Of a stretch of DNA of 46,571 nucleotides, positions 35,299 through 42,749 are shown piece by piece (position 1 is the stretch's first letter; each line of letters starts with the position of its first letter). The stretch is taken from positions 1 to 46,571 of the forward strand of contig JAUXAJ010000003.1 in the NCBI GenBank assembly GCA_030620005.1, read 5' to 3'. Under the pieces are notes generated by a model. It had not been told where the DNA came from. It saw nothing but the letters and a program-made list of their open reading frames with translations, and did not search any database. The position numbers were made by a program, and so were the translations under genes. The DNA is from Promethearchaeota archaeon (GTDB lineage: Archaea > Asgardarchaeota > Lokiarchaeia > Sigynarchaeales > SOKP01).

Positions 35299-36498
35299 TT
35301 ATAGGATTCTATTTTTTGATTTTTTGATGGCTTTGGCGATTTGATTTAAAGCTTTTTTTAAAATGGAGCGAGGGCAAGCAATATTTATGCGTTCAAAACC
35401 GGAACCTCCTTTTCCAAAAAAATATCCTTCATCAAGAGCAACTTTCGCTTCTTCAAGCAAGATCTTACTTAACTGTTTTGAATTGAATCCAAGTTTTCTA
35501 AAATCAAGCCAAACGAGATAAGTGCCTTCAGGCTCAATAATATCAACTTGCGGTAATTTCTCTTTTATAAAATCTTTCAAAAATTCCAGGTTTTCCTTCA
35601 TGTACATCATGACTGCGTCTAGCCAATCTTCACACGCGTTATATGCTGCTTCTGTTGCGATGGCCGCAAAACAGTTTGCTTCGCTAATTCCAGTGCTTTG
35701 CCTTATTTTTTTAAACGATCTGCGCAGTTTTTGGTTTGGAATTAATATATTGGAATTCTTTAAACCCGGCAAATTAAAAGTTTTACTTGGGGAAGTGCAT
35801 GTAATTGAATTCTGAGCAAAATTTTCTGAAATTGAGGCAAAAGGCGTATGTTTATATTCAGAGTAGATCAAATCACAGTGAATTTCGTCCGATAGCACTA
35901 AAATTTGATTATCCATGCAAATTTCTCCCAGTTGAGTTAATTCTTCCCTTGTCCATACTCGCCCCGTAGGATTATGCGGGCTACATAACATGATGATTTT
36001 TGCTCGGGGGTCTTTAGCTTTTTTTTCTAAATCGTTAAAATCCATTTCGTAGCGGCCTTGAATTAACCTTAAAGGATTTAATAGCCTCCTGCGATTGTTA
36101 TTTCTAACTGCCATGTAGAATGGAGGATACGCTGGATTTTGAATGATTATTTTATCGCGAGGTTTACTAAACGCTTGAATTGCAAGATTAAGGCTCGGAA
36201 TAACACCAGGGGTATAAACCAACCACTTTTTTTCTATAGTCCAACCATGACGGCGATGAAACCAATTTATTACAGCTTCATAGTATTGAGCTGGAAAGAA
36301 GGAGTATCCATAAATACCGTGTTTAGCGCGACTGATGATCGCATCCCTGATCGCTTTTGGAGATAGGAAATCCATGTCTGCCACCCATAAGGGTAACAAG
36401 TCTTTTTTTTGAAACAAGCGGTCTACTCCGTCCCACTTTTCTGAACAGGTGTTATACCGATCAATACATGCATCAAAATTATGTTTATTCTCTTTCAT
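35299..36498 (-). CDS. MalY/PatB-type PLP-dependent aminotransferase or cystathionine beta-lyase
   Basis: This enzyme of about 399 residues (fold type I) opens with YNTCSEKWDGVD and PLWVADMDFLSPKAIRDAI, the hallmark of the MalY/PatB group. LCSPHNPTGRVWTREEL, DEIHCDLIYSEYKHTPFASI and CTSPSKTFNLPGLKNSNILI follow, the last with the pyridoxal-phosphate lysine. RINIACPRSILKKALNQI closes the protein. Family members split cystathionine or transaminate sulfur amino acids. I use ATG at 36498; a TTG at 36504 adds two residues. It has no operon partner. Confidence 0.87.
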   Translation of the reverse strand: MKENKHNFDACIDRYNTCSEKWDGVDRLFQKKDLLPLWVADMDFLSPKAIRDAIISRAKHGIYGYSFFPAQYYEAVINWFHRRHGWTIEKKWLVYTPGVIPSLNLAIQAFSKPRDKIIIQNPAYPPFYMAVRNNNRRRLLNPLRLIQGRYEMDFNDLEKKAKDPRAKIIMLCSPHNPTGRVWTREELTQLGEICMDNQILVLSDEIHCDLIYSEYKHTPFASISENFAQNSITCTSPSKTFNLPGLKNSNILIPNQKLRRSFKKIRQSTGISEANCFAAIATEAAYNACEDWLDAVMMYMKENLEFLKDFIKEKLPQVDIIEPEGTYLVWLDFRKLGFNSKQLSKILLEEAKVALDEGYFFGKGGSGFERINIACPRSILKKALNQIAKAIKKSKNRIL

Positions 36499-36626
36499 GA
36501 TCAAGCAAAATTAAACTTAAAAAGAAACGATTTTGTTTAATTTATTGAATAATGGAAAATAAATAAATGATTACAATATGAAAAGGTGAACTCATGTGAA
36601 AATAGCGAAAAATTTGATTCAAAAAC

Positions 36627-38972
36627 TCATTTATTTTTGTTATATTTGAATCTACTGATTTTAAAAATTTCTTGAGCTATTTTCTTGCCGATGCTTTTAA
36701 CTTTCATTAAATCACCAATATCAGAATTAAATATATTCTGCAGACTTTTTAATTCGCTAAGTAAATTCTTAGCCCTCAGAGAATTAACTCCTGGAATTCC
36801 AGCGACGACAAATTCTAATAAACGGGAAATTTCAATGGGTGCTTTTTCAAATCTTAATTTTATTTTGCTCTGGGATTCAGATTGTTCTTTTTTAGCTAAT
36901 TGGTATAGGAACATTGCTGTTTCTTCGTTATCTTTTGTTTTATAAACGGTAATGTCCAAATTCAAAATTATTGATGTAATTGCACCGTAAAGAGCGTTAT
37001 GATTGATATTTGAATTAAGAAAAGGATCGCCTTCTAAAATTAGAATGGCTCTTTCGAAATTGTTTCTCAATTCAATCAATTCGTTGAATAACCTTCCATC
37101 CTTTAAGGAATCGTTAAAATCTTGTGCGGATTTTCGCTCAATCCCGGCCCTTTCAGAAATTATGTAATCAGCCACTTTTAAATGTTCCAGCTTTATTTTT
37201 AATCCCATTAAGGACAATGTTCTTACTACTGGAGAGGCAGTCTCTCGATTATCGCAAACAATTTCATAATTTATAGCATCATCAATTTTTTTTATTGAAC
37301 TAAAATTTTTTTCGTTTATTTGATTAAGTTCGTCACTAGCGTTTTTTTCTTGCGATATGAAATTGTCAAGGCTAGATTGACCCTTATTTGACTGGCTCTC
37401 GTTTTTTTTTATGTTGTTCAGACTAAATTTCATGTTTTTTTCTTTGACTTTTTCTGCCCAATAGTATCCTTCATCGCGCGTGCCTTCAGCTATTAAAACA
37501 AAAACTTTACCTTCTTTTCTTCTGCCCGTACGACCACGACGTTGGATGGAACGTATGGCACTGGGTACAACATCGTAAAAAACAACCACATCACATTCTG
37601 CTATGTCTAATCCTTCTTCAGCTACGCTTGTTCCGATTATTGTGTTATAAGTCCCGTCCTTGAATTCTTCAAGCAAACCAACTTGTTCTTTTTGAGTCAT
37701 GCCCCGCTCAGAGCCCCTTTTAGCTTGTCCTACAAATTTATGAGCTCTTATTACGTCGTCGTCTATAAAATATCTTACGATATTGTTAACTGAATCTCTA
37801 TAATGACAAAACACTAAAATTCTTGATTCTTCGCTTTCACTTAATTGAGCGCGTAGAATTTTCTTCAATCTTTTTAATTTTGGATGGACGATTCCTTTCG
37901 ACTGTATGGAGCGAGTTAATTCACTTACCCGTTTAAACTCTTTATCTGCGTGCAATTCTTTTAAAGATTTATTTGCTGAATTGTTCTTTATTTTCTCTTC
38001 GTTTTTTTCAATATAATCTTTTAAAGCGTTAATTCCTTGTGTTTCAATTAATTCTGACATGTGAGATATTCTAATGGCATTGGCTAATAATTTCTTAGCG
38101 TAAAACATTTCAAACTTTTCTTTCTCATCTCTAGAGCTAGAAATCCTCCGATTAACAACATCATTTAAACTTAATAAATTTTTTCTCGTTACTTTATGTA
38201 TGTTATAGGATTCAATTAGTTCGCTTTGTTTGAGGTGCTTATAAATATTTTTCAGTTTCTCGTCAAGGATCTTTTTAATTTCTAAATATTCACTTGGAAG
38301 CTTAATTCTTATATGTTGATTGTCAACATTATGAATGTACTGTTTTACATCCGAGTCATTTTCTGTTCTAATCTCAATATGATCAATGAATAAGTTTTGC
38401 TTTATCTCGTTTATTTTTTGCTCAGTAGAGCCAGGACTTGCCGTAAGGCCTAAAATTTGTGGATACCTTGATATTTCACGATATTTTTTTGCGATAAAGC
38501 AATACGCGTAATCCCCTATGGCTCTATGACACTCATCAAAAATAATTAAAGATACATCTTTAATTGAATACAGGTTTGATATGATATCGTTTTGAAGGAC
38601 TTGAGGCGTCATAAAAGCAACTTTAATATCTTCCCAAAGTTCTTTTCTCTTATCTGGTGAAATTGTTCCAGTTATCGGTCTTAGTGATTCCGATGGTATT
38701 TTAGTAAGGTTCAAGAAAGACTTATAATGTTGCTCGACTAATGGTTTAGTAGGAGCTAGAAGAATTAATCTTGAATTCGGAAATTCTGCCATTCTTTGTA
38801 CAGCAAGCATTAAAGCTATAATAGTTTTTCCCAAGCCTGTTGGTATTACTACCAAGCAATTGTTCTTCAGACAGTTAATAAAGATGTTTTCTTGATAAGC
38901 GCGTCTTTTTATGAGGTTTTCTTTTATTAAAGGATGCGATACATATTCTATTGTATTTGCTACCGAAATCAC
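36627..38972 (-). CDS. hef: Hef helicase-nuclease (SF2 helicase fused to XPF/ERCC4 nuclease)
   Basis: This 781-residue protein processes stalled replication forks and is the archaeal relative of FANCM and XPF. The helicase half has VVIPTGLGKTIIALML (Walker A, about residue 42), FDECHRAIG (motif II DECH), GLTASPG and the C-terminal IQRRGRTGRRKEGKV (motif VI). The nuclease half, from about 575, contains CDNRETASPVV and the metal signature GIERKSAQDF (ERKxxxD), followed by LILEGDPF. The tail is a helix-hairpin-helix pair (GIPGVNSLRAKNLL and VKSIGKKIAQEIF). All domains are intact. The start is ATG at 38972 and it is monocistronic. Confidence 0.95.
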   Translation of the reverse strand: MISVANTIEYVSHPLIKENLIKRRAYQENIFINCLKNNCLVVIPTGLGKTIIALMLAVQRMAEFPNSRLILLAPTKPLVEQHYKSFLNLTKIPSESLRPITGTISPDKRKELWEDIKVAFMTPQVLQNDIISNLYSIKDVSLIIFDECHRAIGDYAYCFIAKKYREISRYPQILGLTASPGSTEQKINEIKQNLFIDHIEIRTENDSDVKQYIHNVDNQHIRIKLPSEYLEIKKILDEKLKNIYKHLKQSELIESYNIHKVTRKNLLSLNDVVNRRISSSRDEKEKFEMFYAKKLLANAIRISHMSELIETQGINALKDYIEKNEEKIKNNSANKSLKELHADKEFKRVSELTRSIQSKGIVHPKLKRLKKILRAQLSESEESRILVFCHYRDSVNNIVRYFIDDDVIRAHKFVGQAKRGSERGMTQKEQVGLLEEFKDGTYNTIIGTSVAEEGLDIAECDVVVFYDVVPSAIRSIQRRGRTGRRKEGKVFVLIAEGTRDEGYYWAEKVKEKNMKFSLNNIKKNESQSNKGQSSLDNFISQEKNASDELNQINEKNFSSIKKIDDAINYEIVCDNRETASPVVRTLSLMGLKIKLEHLKVADYIISERAGIERKSAQDFNDSLKDGRLFNELIELRNNFERAILILEGDPFLNSNINHNALYGAITSIILNLDITVYKTKDNEETAMFLYQLAKKEQSESQSKIKLRFEKAPIEISRLLEFVVAGIPGVNSLRAKNLLSELKSLQNIFNSDIGDLMKVKSIGKKIAQEIFKISRFKYNKNK

Positions 38973-39163
38973 CAGAAAAAGTAATTATTTTTCACGATAT
39001 TTATAATATAAAAATTACTTATTTAAATTCAAAGACTTCATAGGTTTAATAAAAAATGCGTAAGTTCTTAAACTATTTTAATACTAAATTAATAAATTTG
39101 GTCTATTTTAGCTTATTTCTCTTTAAATTTTGAAATTAAAAGATTTAATAATGAAATAATACA

Positions 39164-39170
39164 TTTAAAT
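39164..39170 (+). promoter_or_regulatory. TATA-like box upstream of the tRNA(CAU) gene
   Basis: TTTAAAT lies 30-36 bases before the mature tRNA 5' end, the distance expected for an archaeal TATA box with a short leader. The region is AT-rich throughout, so the match is weak evidence. Confidence 0.3.
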
Positions 39171-39245
39171 AATTATTAAAATATTATAAAAATGAATAAG
39201 CGCGGATGGTTTAGCTTGGCTATAACGACACGTTCATACCGTGTA

Positions 39246-39271
39246 AATCGTGATGTAATCATGATCGCGAA
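39246..39271 (+). other. tRNA intron 1 (26 nt) in the variable region, positions 44/45
   Basis: The central helix CGTG (39240-39243) pairs with CGCG (39266-39269). The bulges are TAA (39244-39246) and AAG (39270-39272). The inner helix is ATCGTGAT with ATCATGAT, eight pairs with a GTA loop. Cuts after TA and after AA give the mature variable loop. Confidence 0.8.
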
Positions 39272-39285
39272 GGTCGGGGGTTCGA

Positions 39286-39315
39286 TTATCAAGAAATATC
39301 TTCTCGATAGAATAA
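39286..39315 (+). other. tRNA intron 2 (30 nt) in the T loop, positions 58/59
   Basis: The central helix GTTC (39280-39283) pairs with GAAT (39310-39313). The bulges are GAT (39284-39286) and AAA (39314-39316). The inner helix is TATC with GATA, then AGAA with TTCT. Cuts after GA and AA rejoin the loop as TTCGAAT. Confidence 0.8.
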
Positions 39316-39440
39316 ATCCCCCTCCGCGCATTTCATATTTTTTTCATTTTTAGAATCAAAATTATCAAATTTCCTTTTTTACTTGATTTCCACGAAAAAC
39401 ATCAAACGCTCACACCGCTTGGATACTGTTCGGAGGAAAA

Positions 39441-39496
39441 CCGTGTTGGTCGGGGGTAAATCGTGTAGATCGGAGGTTCAAATCCCTCCCCCCGCA
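39441..39496 (+). pseudogene. tRNA-like 3'-half fragment(s), degenerate
   Basis: CCGTGTTGGTCGGGGGT (39441-39457) resembles the anticodon stem to T stem of the neighbouring tRNA(CAU). A second partial copy then runs CGTGTAGATCGGAGGTTCAA through to CCCGCA at 39496, like a T arm and acceptor 3' strand. No matching 5' half with GCGGGG was found, and the T stem has an extra C giving an eight-base loop. It is probably a tandemly duplicated, decayed tRNA; a trans-spliced 3' half is a less likely alternative. Confidence 0.5.
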
Positions 39497-39678
39497 TTTG
39501 ATTTTAATACTTGAATTAACATGAATTTTTTTATGGACTTCATGACTAATGAATGTATTTTTTTTATTTTCAAATTTCTTTGGATAAAGCCATAAACAAG
39601 TAAAATAACAAGAACCGAAAAAGTTTTAAGATATTTTTAATTATGAAAATATAATTACTGATTTTTTTACATTAGATC

Positions 39679-39987
39679 ATGTCTAGCTTCTTAGAATCAA
39701 GAGAATTAAGGCGCCACTATAAAGAAGTAAAAAAAAAAATTAAGATTGGACCAATTTTCTTAACAAGATATGAAAAAGCCAGAATTGTTGGCGCTCGAGC
39801 GTTACAGATTAGTTTTGGAGCACCAATTTTGGTTAAGAAGCCAATAGATATGATAGATCCGATTAAGATCGCGAAACTTGAATTAAAAACAAAGATATTG
39901 CCTTTAACAATTAGGAGAGAAATGCCTTCTGGTACTCCAGAAGTCCAAGATATCCCCATAAAGATGCTTATCTTGAAAAAAATGTGA
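39679..39987 (+). CDS. rpoK: DNA-directed RNA polymerase subunit K (omega homolog)
   Basis: This 102-residue protein contains the RpoK/RPB6/omega core: [20 protein letters not shown] (about residues 25-44), then SFGAPILV and [26 protein letters not shown]. That order (T-R-x-E-x-A-R-I-x-x-x-R-A-x-Q-I) is diagnostic. It clamps and stabilises the largest polymerase subunit. An N-terminal basic extension ([19 protein letters not shown]) is somewhat longer than in many archaea. It has an ATG start and TGA stop, and lies downstream of the tRNA locus. Confidence 0.93.
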   Translation: MSSFLESRELRRHYKEVKKKIKIGPIFLTRYEKARIVGARALQISFGAPILVKKPIDMIDPIKIAKLELKTKILPLTIRREMPSGTPEVQDIPIKMLILKKM

Positions 39988-40002
39988 ATTTTTAATTTTT
40001 CT

Positions 40003-40404
40003 TTAAATTACCCGATCTTTTCCTTTTTCAGATAAGTAATAGACCCTATTTTCCCCTACGATTTCCGATATAACAAATCCTTTTAAGATTAAGTTCTCAA
40101 GTATGCTTTCTAACTCTGCTTTTTTTAACCCTTCCTTCCCTAAAGGTATTCTGCTCTGATTTACGATAATTGCAATCCGTGGCAAGAATAATCTCCTGCC
40201 CATGAACGATTCGAGCACGGTGATTTCGTTGTTTGTTAGCTTTACAAATTGGTCGTCCTTTAATGCTTGTGTCTTTAATGCTTTCATTAGATCCAACGTT
40301 TCTTGGCTCACTACCTGCTTTTTTACTTCTACATGCTTCAATTCAACCATATCCTTTGCTACTGGTGCCTTACCGTTGCCTTTCTCATCTTTTTCGTTTT
40401 CCAT
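40003..40404 (-). CDS. Small winged-helix protein
   Basis: This 133-residue protein has a charged, probably disordered N-terminus (MENEKDEKGNGKAPVAKDMV) and a C-terminal winged-helix-like domain: LTNNEITVLESFMGRRLFLP, GLKKAELESILENLILKGFV and the wing SEIVGENRVYYLSEKGKDRV. Such small proteins serve as DNA-binding regulators or as subunits of transcription complexes. It is convergent with rpoK, with 15 bases between stops, and divergent to the GNAT gene (46-base gap). No specific family was recognised. Confidence 0.6.
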   Translation of the reverse strand: MENEKDEKGNGKAPVAKDMVELKHVEVKKQVVSQETLDLMKALKTQALKDDQFVKLTNNEITVLESFMGRRLFLPRIAIIVNQSRIPLGKEGLKKAELESILENLILKGFVISEIVGENRVYYLSEKGKDRVI

Positions 40405-40450
40405 AATATGATAAAAAATAATTAAGTTATAAAAACTTATATTTAACTAA

Positions 40451-41032
40451 ATGAAAAAACTCATTGAGCTGAGAACTGGAGAAAAAGTCCTATTAAGGCA
40501 TGCAAAAAAATCCGATATCGAAGGAGTTTGGGAAAATTTCAATGAATGCGTCGACGAAGGAGTATATCTGCCGGTGTTTATGCCAGTTCGCTCTCAATAC
40601 GAGAAGCAATCTTGGTACGATAATCTAAAAAGCAATAAGGAAACGTGCATTGTCGCAGAACACCTTGACTTAAAATCTCCCCATAATATTATCGGCCAAT
40701 GTGAAATATCCAATTCAGAATGGGAAGCTGCTTCACATGTTGGCATTTTGGGAGTTATTGTAAAAAATAAATACAGGGATTTAGGTATGGGGAAGTATTT
40801 AATAGATTTTGCCCTCCGAGAATCAAAAAAATTAAATAATAAAGAAAAAATCGTTTTAAGTTGCTTTTCAAATAACGAGCGAGCGATAAATCTTTACGAA
40901 ACAATTGGATTTAAAATCGTAGGAATTAGAAAGAAGCAATTTTACATGGATTCAATGTATTACGACGAGGTTTTAATGGAATTATTTACAGATGAATATG
41001 TTAGTAATCATCCATTTCAAGAAGATGGGTGA
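40451..41032 (+). CDS. GNAT-family N-acetyltransferase (RimI/RimJ-like)
   Basis: This 193-residue acetyltransferase shows the acetyl-CoA motif A in ILGVIVKNKYRDLGMGKYLI (R-x-x-G-x-G, about residue 113) and motif B in FSNNERAINLYETIGFKIVG (about 141-160). Its beginning (LRTGEKVLLRHAKKSDIEGV) and the insert PVFMPVRSQYEKQSWYDNL resemble enzymes that acetylate protein N-termini or small amines. It is monocistronic and starts at ATG 40451, preceded by an AT-rich promoter shared with the divergent winged-helix gene. Confidence 0.82.
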   Translation: MKKLIELRTGEKVLLRHAKKSDIEGVWENFNECVDEGVYLPVFMPVRSQYEKQSWYDNLKSNKETCIVAEHLDLKSPHNIIGQCEISNSEWEAASHVGILGVIVKNKYRDLGMGKYLIDFALRESKKLNNKEKIVLSCFSNNERAINLYETIGFKIVGIRKKQFYMDSMYYDEVLMELFTDEYVSNHPFQEDG

Positions 41033-41187
41033 TTACTAGCGATTACTAGTAATTCTGAATGATTATTCATGTAAGAATGATTCATCCAATATACTAATTT
41101 TATGTTTATGAAAATTTTTTAATATATAATTTGCTATATAATAACTTATACCATTTTAATGCATAATGCTGAACACATGATTTAAAA

Positions 41188-41796
41188 ATGTTAAAATATA
41201 AGATAATAATAGCAGGTAGCAAAAACGTGGGAAAGAGTTCTCTAATCGCGCGTTTTTGCGACGATGTTTTTTACGAAAAAACTAAAGAAACTATTGGCGT
41301 CTCTTTTGAAAGAAAAAAAATTGAAATTAAAGACAATTTAATTATTGAGACCACTATTTGGGACTTTGGAGGCGAAGAAAAGTATCGAATATTATTTCCA
41401 TCGTACATAAAAGGTGCTTCTGCCGCCTTGATTTTATACGATACTACTCGCAAGCAGACCTTGGATGATGTCAAGAATTGGGTGGAGTTAATCGATAGTA
41501 ATAGTAAAGACATGATCAAAGTTACGATTGGCACAAAAATAGATTTAAAAGAACAGAGAGAAGTATCGAAAAATGATATTATTAAAATGAGTAAAAAACT
41601 TAATTGCGATGGAGAACCTATTGGAACATCGGCCAAAACTGGTGAGAATGTTGAAAAAGCGTTTTTATATGTAGCAACGGAATTGGTCAACAGGAATTTG
41701 CAAGAATGCAAGAGCTGCGGAGAATATTTTCAAAAAAAAATAAACTTTTGCAATTATTGTGGAGAAAAATCAGAGTCCAATTCAATTCCGATCTAA
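41188..41796 (+). CDS. Ras/Rab-like small GTPase with C-terminal zinc ribbon (second copy)
   Basis: This 202-residue GTPase has YKIIIAGSKNVGKSSLIARF (P-loop), TKETIGVSFERK (switch I), IWDFGGEEKYRILFPSY (G3, Glu in place of the Gln), IGTKIDLKEQRE (G4, T-K-x-D in place of N-K-x-D) and GTSAKTGENV (G5). The tail CKSCGEYFQ with FCNYCGE is a zinc ribbon like that of the 34.3 kb paralog. There is no lipidation motif. The missing catalytic Gln predicts slow hydrolysis or a different mechanism. Its role may be as a membrane- or complex-bound switch. The start is ATG at 41188. It is convergent with the MBL gene, five bases apart. Confidence 0.88.
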   Translation: MLKYKIIIAGSKNVGKSSLIARFCDDVFYEKTKETIGVSFERKKIEIKDNLIIETTIWDFGGEEKYRILFPSYIKGASAALILYDTTRKQTLDDVKNWVELIDSNSKDMIKVTIGTKIDLKEQREVSKNDIIKMSKKLNCDGEPIGTSAKTGENVEKAFLYVATELVNRNLQECKSCGEYFQKKINFCNYCGEKSESNSIPI

Positions 41797-41801
41797 TATA
41801 A

Positions 41802-42632
41802 TTATAAATCCTCTTCTTCTCTGTTATAAAGAGAAGGTGGTGGTCTTAATTGTTCTAAGGGTTTACTTCTTATTTTGTAAACATATGATTCAAGTTCCAT
41901 CTTTGCATTTTCTATGGACGATTCAATCTCTGAATTTACTTCGCTTTTACCAATAACACATGATCCGTGACTGGGAAAGAAGCTGTGAATTTTCAAAGTA
42001 TTTAAGATTCGTAGAGAGTGAATATATTCTGAAATTGAGCCCGACTCGTAAATATTAGATGTTGCACCTTTAAACAGTGTGTCTCCAGTAAAAATGAATT
42101 TTTTATCGGGTTCGTAGATACAAATGGATCCCGAAGTGTGACCTGGAGTTTCTATAATATTTAATAACACTGTTCCGATATCAATTACATTTCTATCCTC
42201 TAACCATATATTTATCATTAAATCTGAAAGATCTATCCCCCATTTCTTTCCTTTTGTTATTAATTCGTCTGAATGGTGTATTTTAGCGGCTGCTTTACGA
42301 TGCGCCGCTATTGGACAATTAAAATAAGCGTTTGAACTTATATGATCAAAATGTTCGTGAGTATTAATTACCAAATTAATGTCTTCAACTTTTAATCCCA
42401 CCTCAGTTGTTAAAAGATAGTTAAAACTATTAAATTTTGAAAGCATCCCCGTGTCGATTAACACGTTTAAATCTTCCCCAATTATGAGAAATACGTGGCA
42501 TCCAGCACCTTTAGTTTCAAATTGATACACATTTGGTCTTAGAAGATTTAAAACATACCCCGCCTTCCCGTATAGGTCGTCTTTTTTAATTAAACGAGGT
42601 GAGAAAACATGCTTCTCCTTTTCTTCATTCAC
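41802..42632 (-). CDS. Metallo-beta-lactamase-fold hydrolase
   Basis: This 276-residue enzyme has the zinc motifs INTHEHFDHIS (H-x-H-x-D-H, about residue 109), IIETPGHTSGSICIY (third His, about 164), FTGDTLFKGA (bridging Asp) and FFPSHGSCVI (last His). GCHVFLIIGEDLNVLIDTG opens the fold. Members of this glyoxalase-II-like group hydrolyse thioesters, lactones or other esters. The N-terminal LIKKDDLYGKAGYVLNLLRP extension and the C-terminal YKIRSKPLEQLRPPPSLYNR are not diagnostic. The start is ATG at 42632. Confidence 0.82.
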   Translation of the reverse strand: MNEEKEKHVFSPRLIKKDDLYGKAGYVLNLLRPNVYQFETKGAGCHVFLIIGEDLNVLIDTGMLSKFNSFNYLLTTEVGLKVEDINLVINTHEHFDHISSNAYFNCPIAAHRKAAAKIHHSDELITKGKKWGIDLSDLMINIWLEDRNVIDIGTVLLNIIETPGHTSGSICIYEPDKKFIFTGDTLFKGATSNIYESGSISEYIHSLRILNTLKIHSFFPSHGSCVIGKSEVNSEIESSIENAKMELESYVYKIRSKPLEQLRPPPSLYNREEEDL

Positions 42633-42749
42633 ATTATATCAATCCTTTTATAAATCAATTAAGATATAAATGGTATTGAAATTATAAAAATGATTTCTAT
42701 CGTTATTATTTCTCAGATCACTTAAGTCATTTTAATATTAAAACGATAG

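Larger units (their letters stand above)
39200..39330 (+). tRNA. tRNA with CAU anticodon (elongator Met or Ile2) containing two non-canonical introns
   Basis: The acceptor stem is GCGCGGA (39200-39206) with TCCGCGC (39323-39329) and discriminator A. The D arm is 39209-39226, the anticodon stem ACACG with CGTGT, the loop TTCATAC with CAT at 39235-39237, and the T stem GGGGG (39276-39280) with CCCCC (39318-39322). Two insertions, 39246-39271 and 39286-39315, each fold with flanks into a BHB motif. Removal leaves 75 nt with variable loop AGGTC and T loop TTCGAAT. The anticodon stem lacks the three G-C pairs of an initiator and the 1-72 pair is G-C. Met versus lysidine or agmatidine-type Ile cannot be decided here. 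There is no intron at the usual 37/38 site. Confidence 0.88.

Noticed and set aside
39441..39496. A complete second tRNA gene
   Set aside because: No D arm or complementary acceptor 5' strand could be found, and the T stem has an extra base.
41271..41711. Minus-strand 146-codon open frame
   Set aside because: It is antisense to the second small GTPase, whose motifs are unambiguous.
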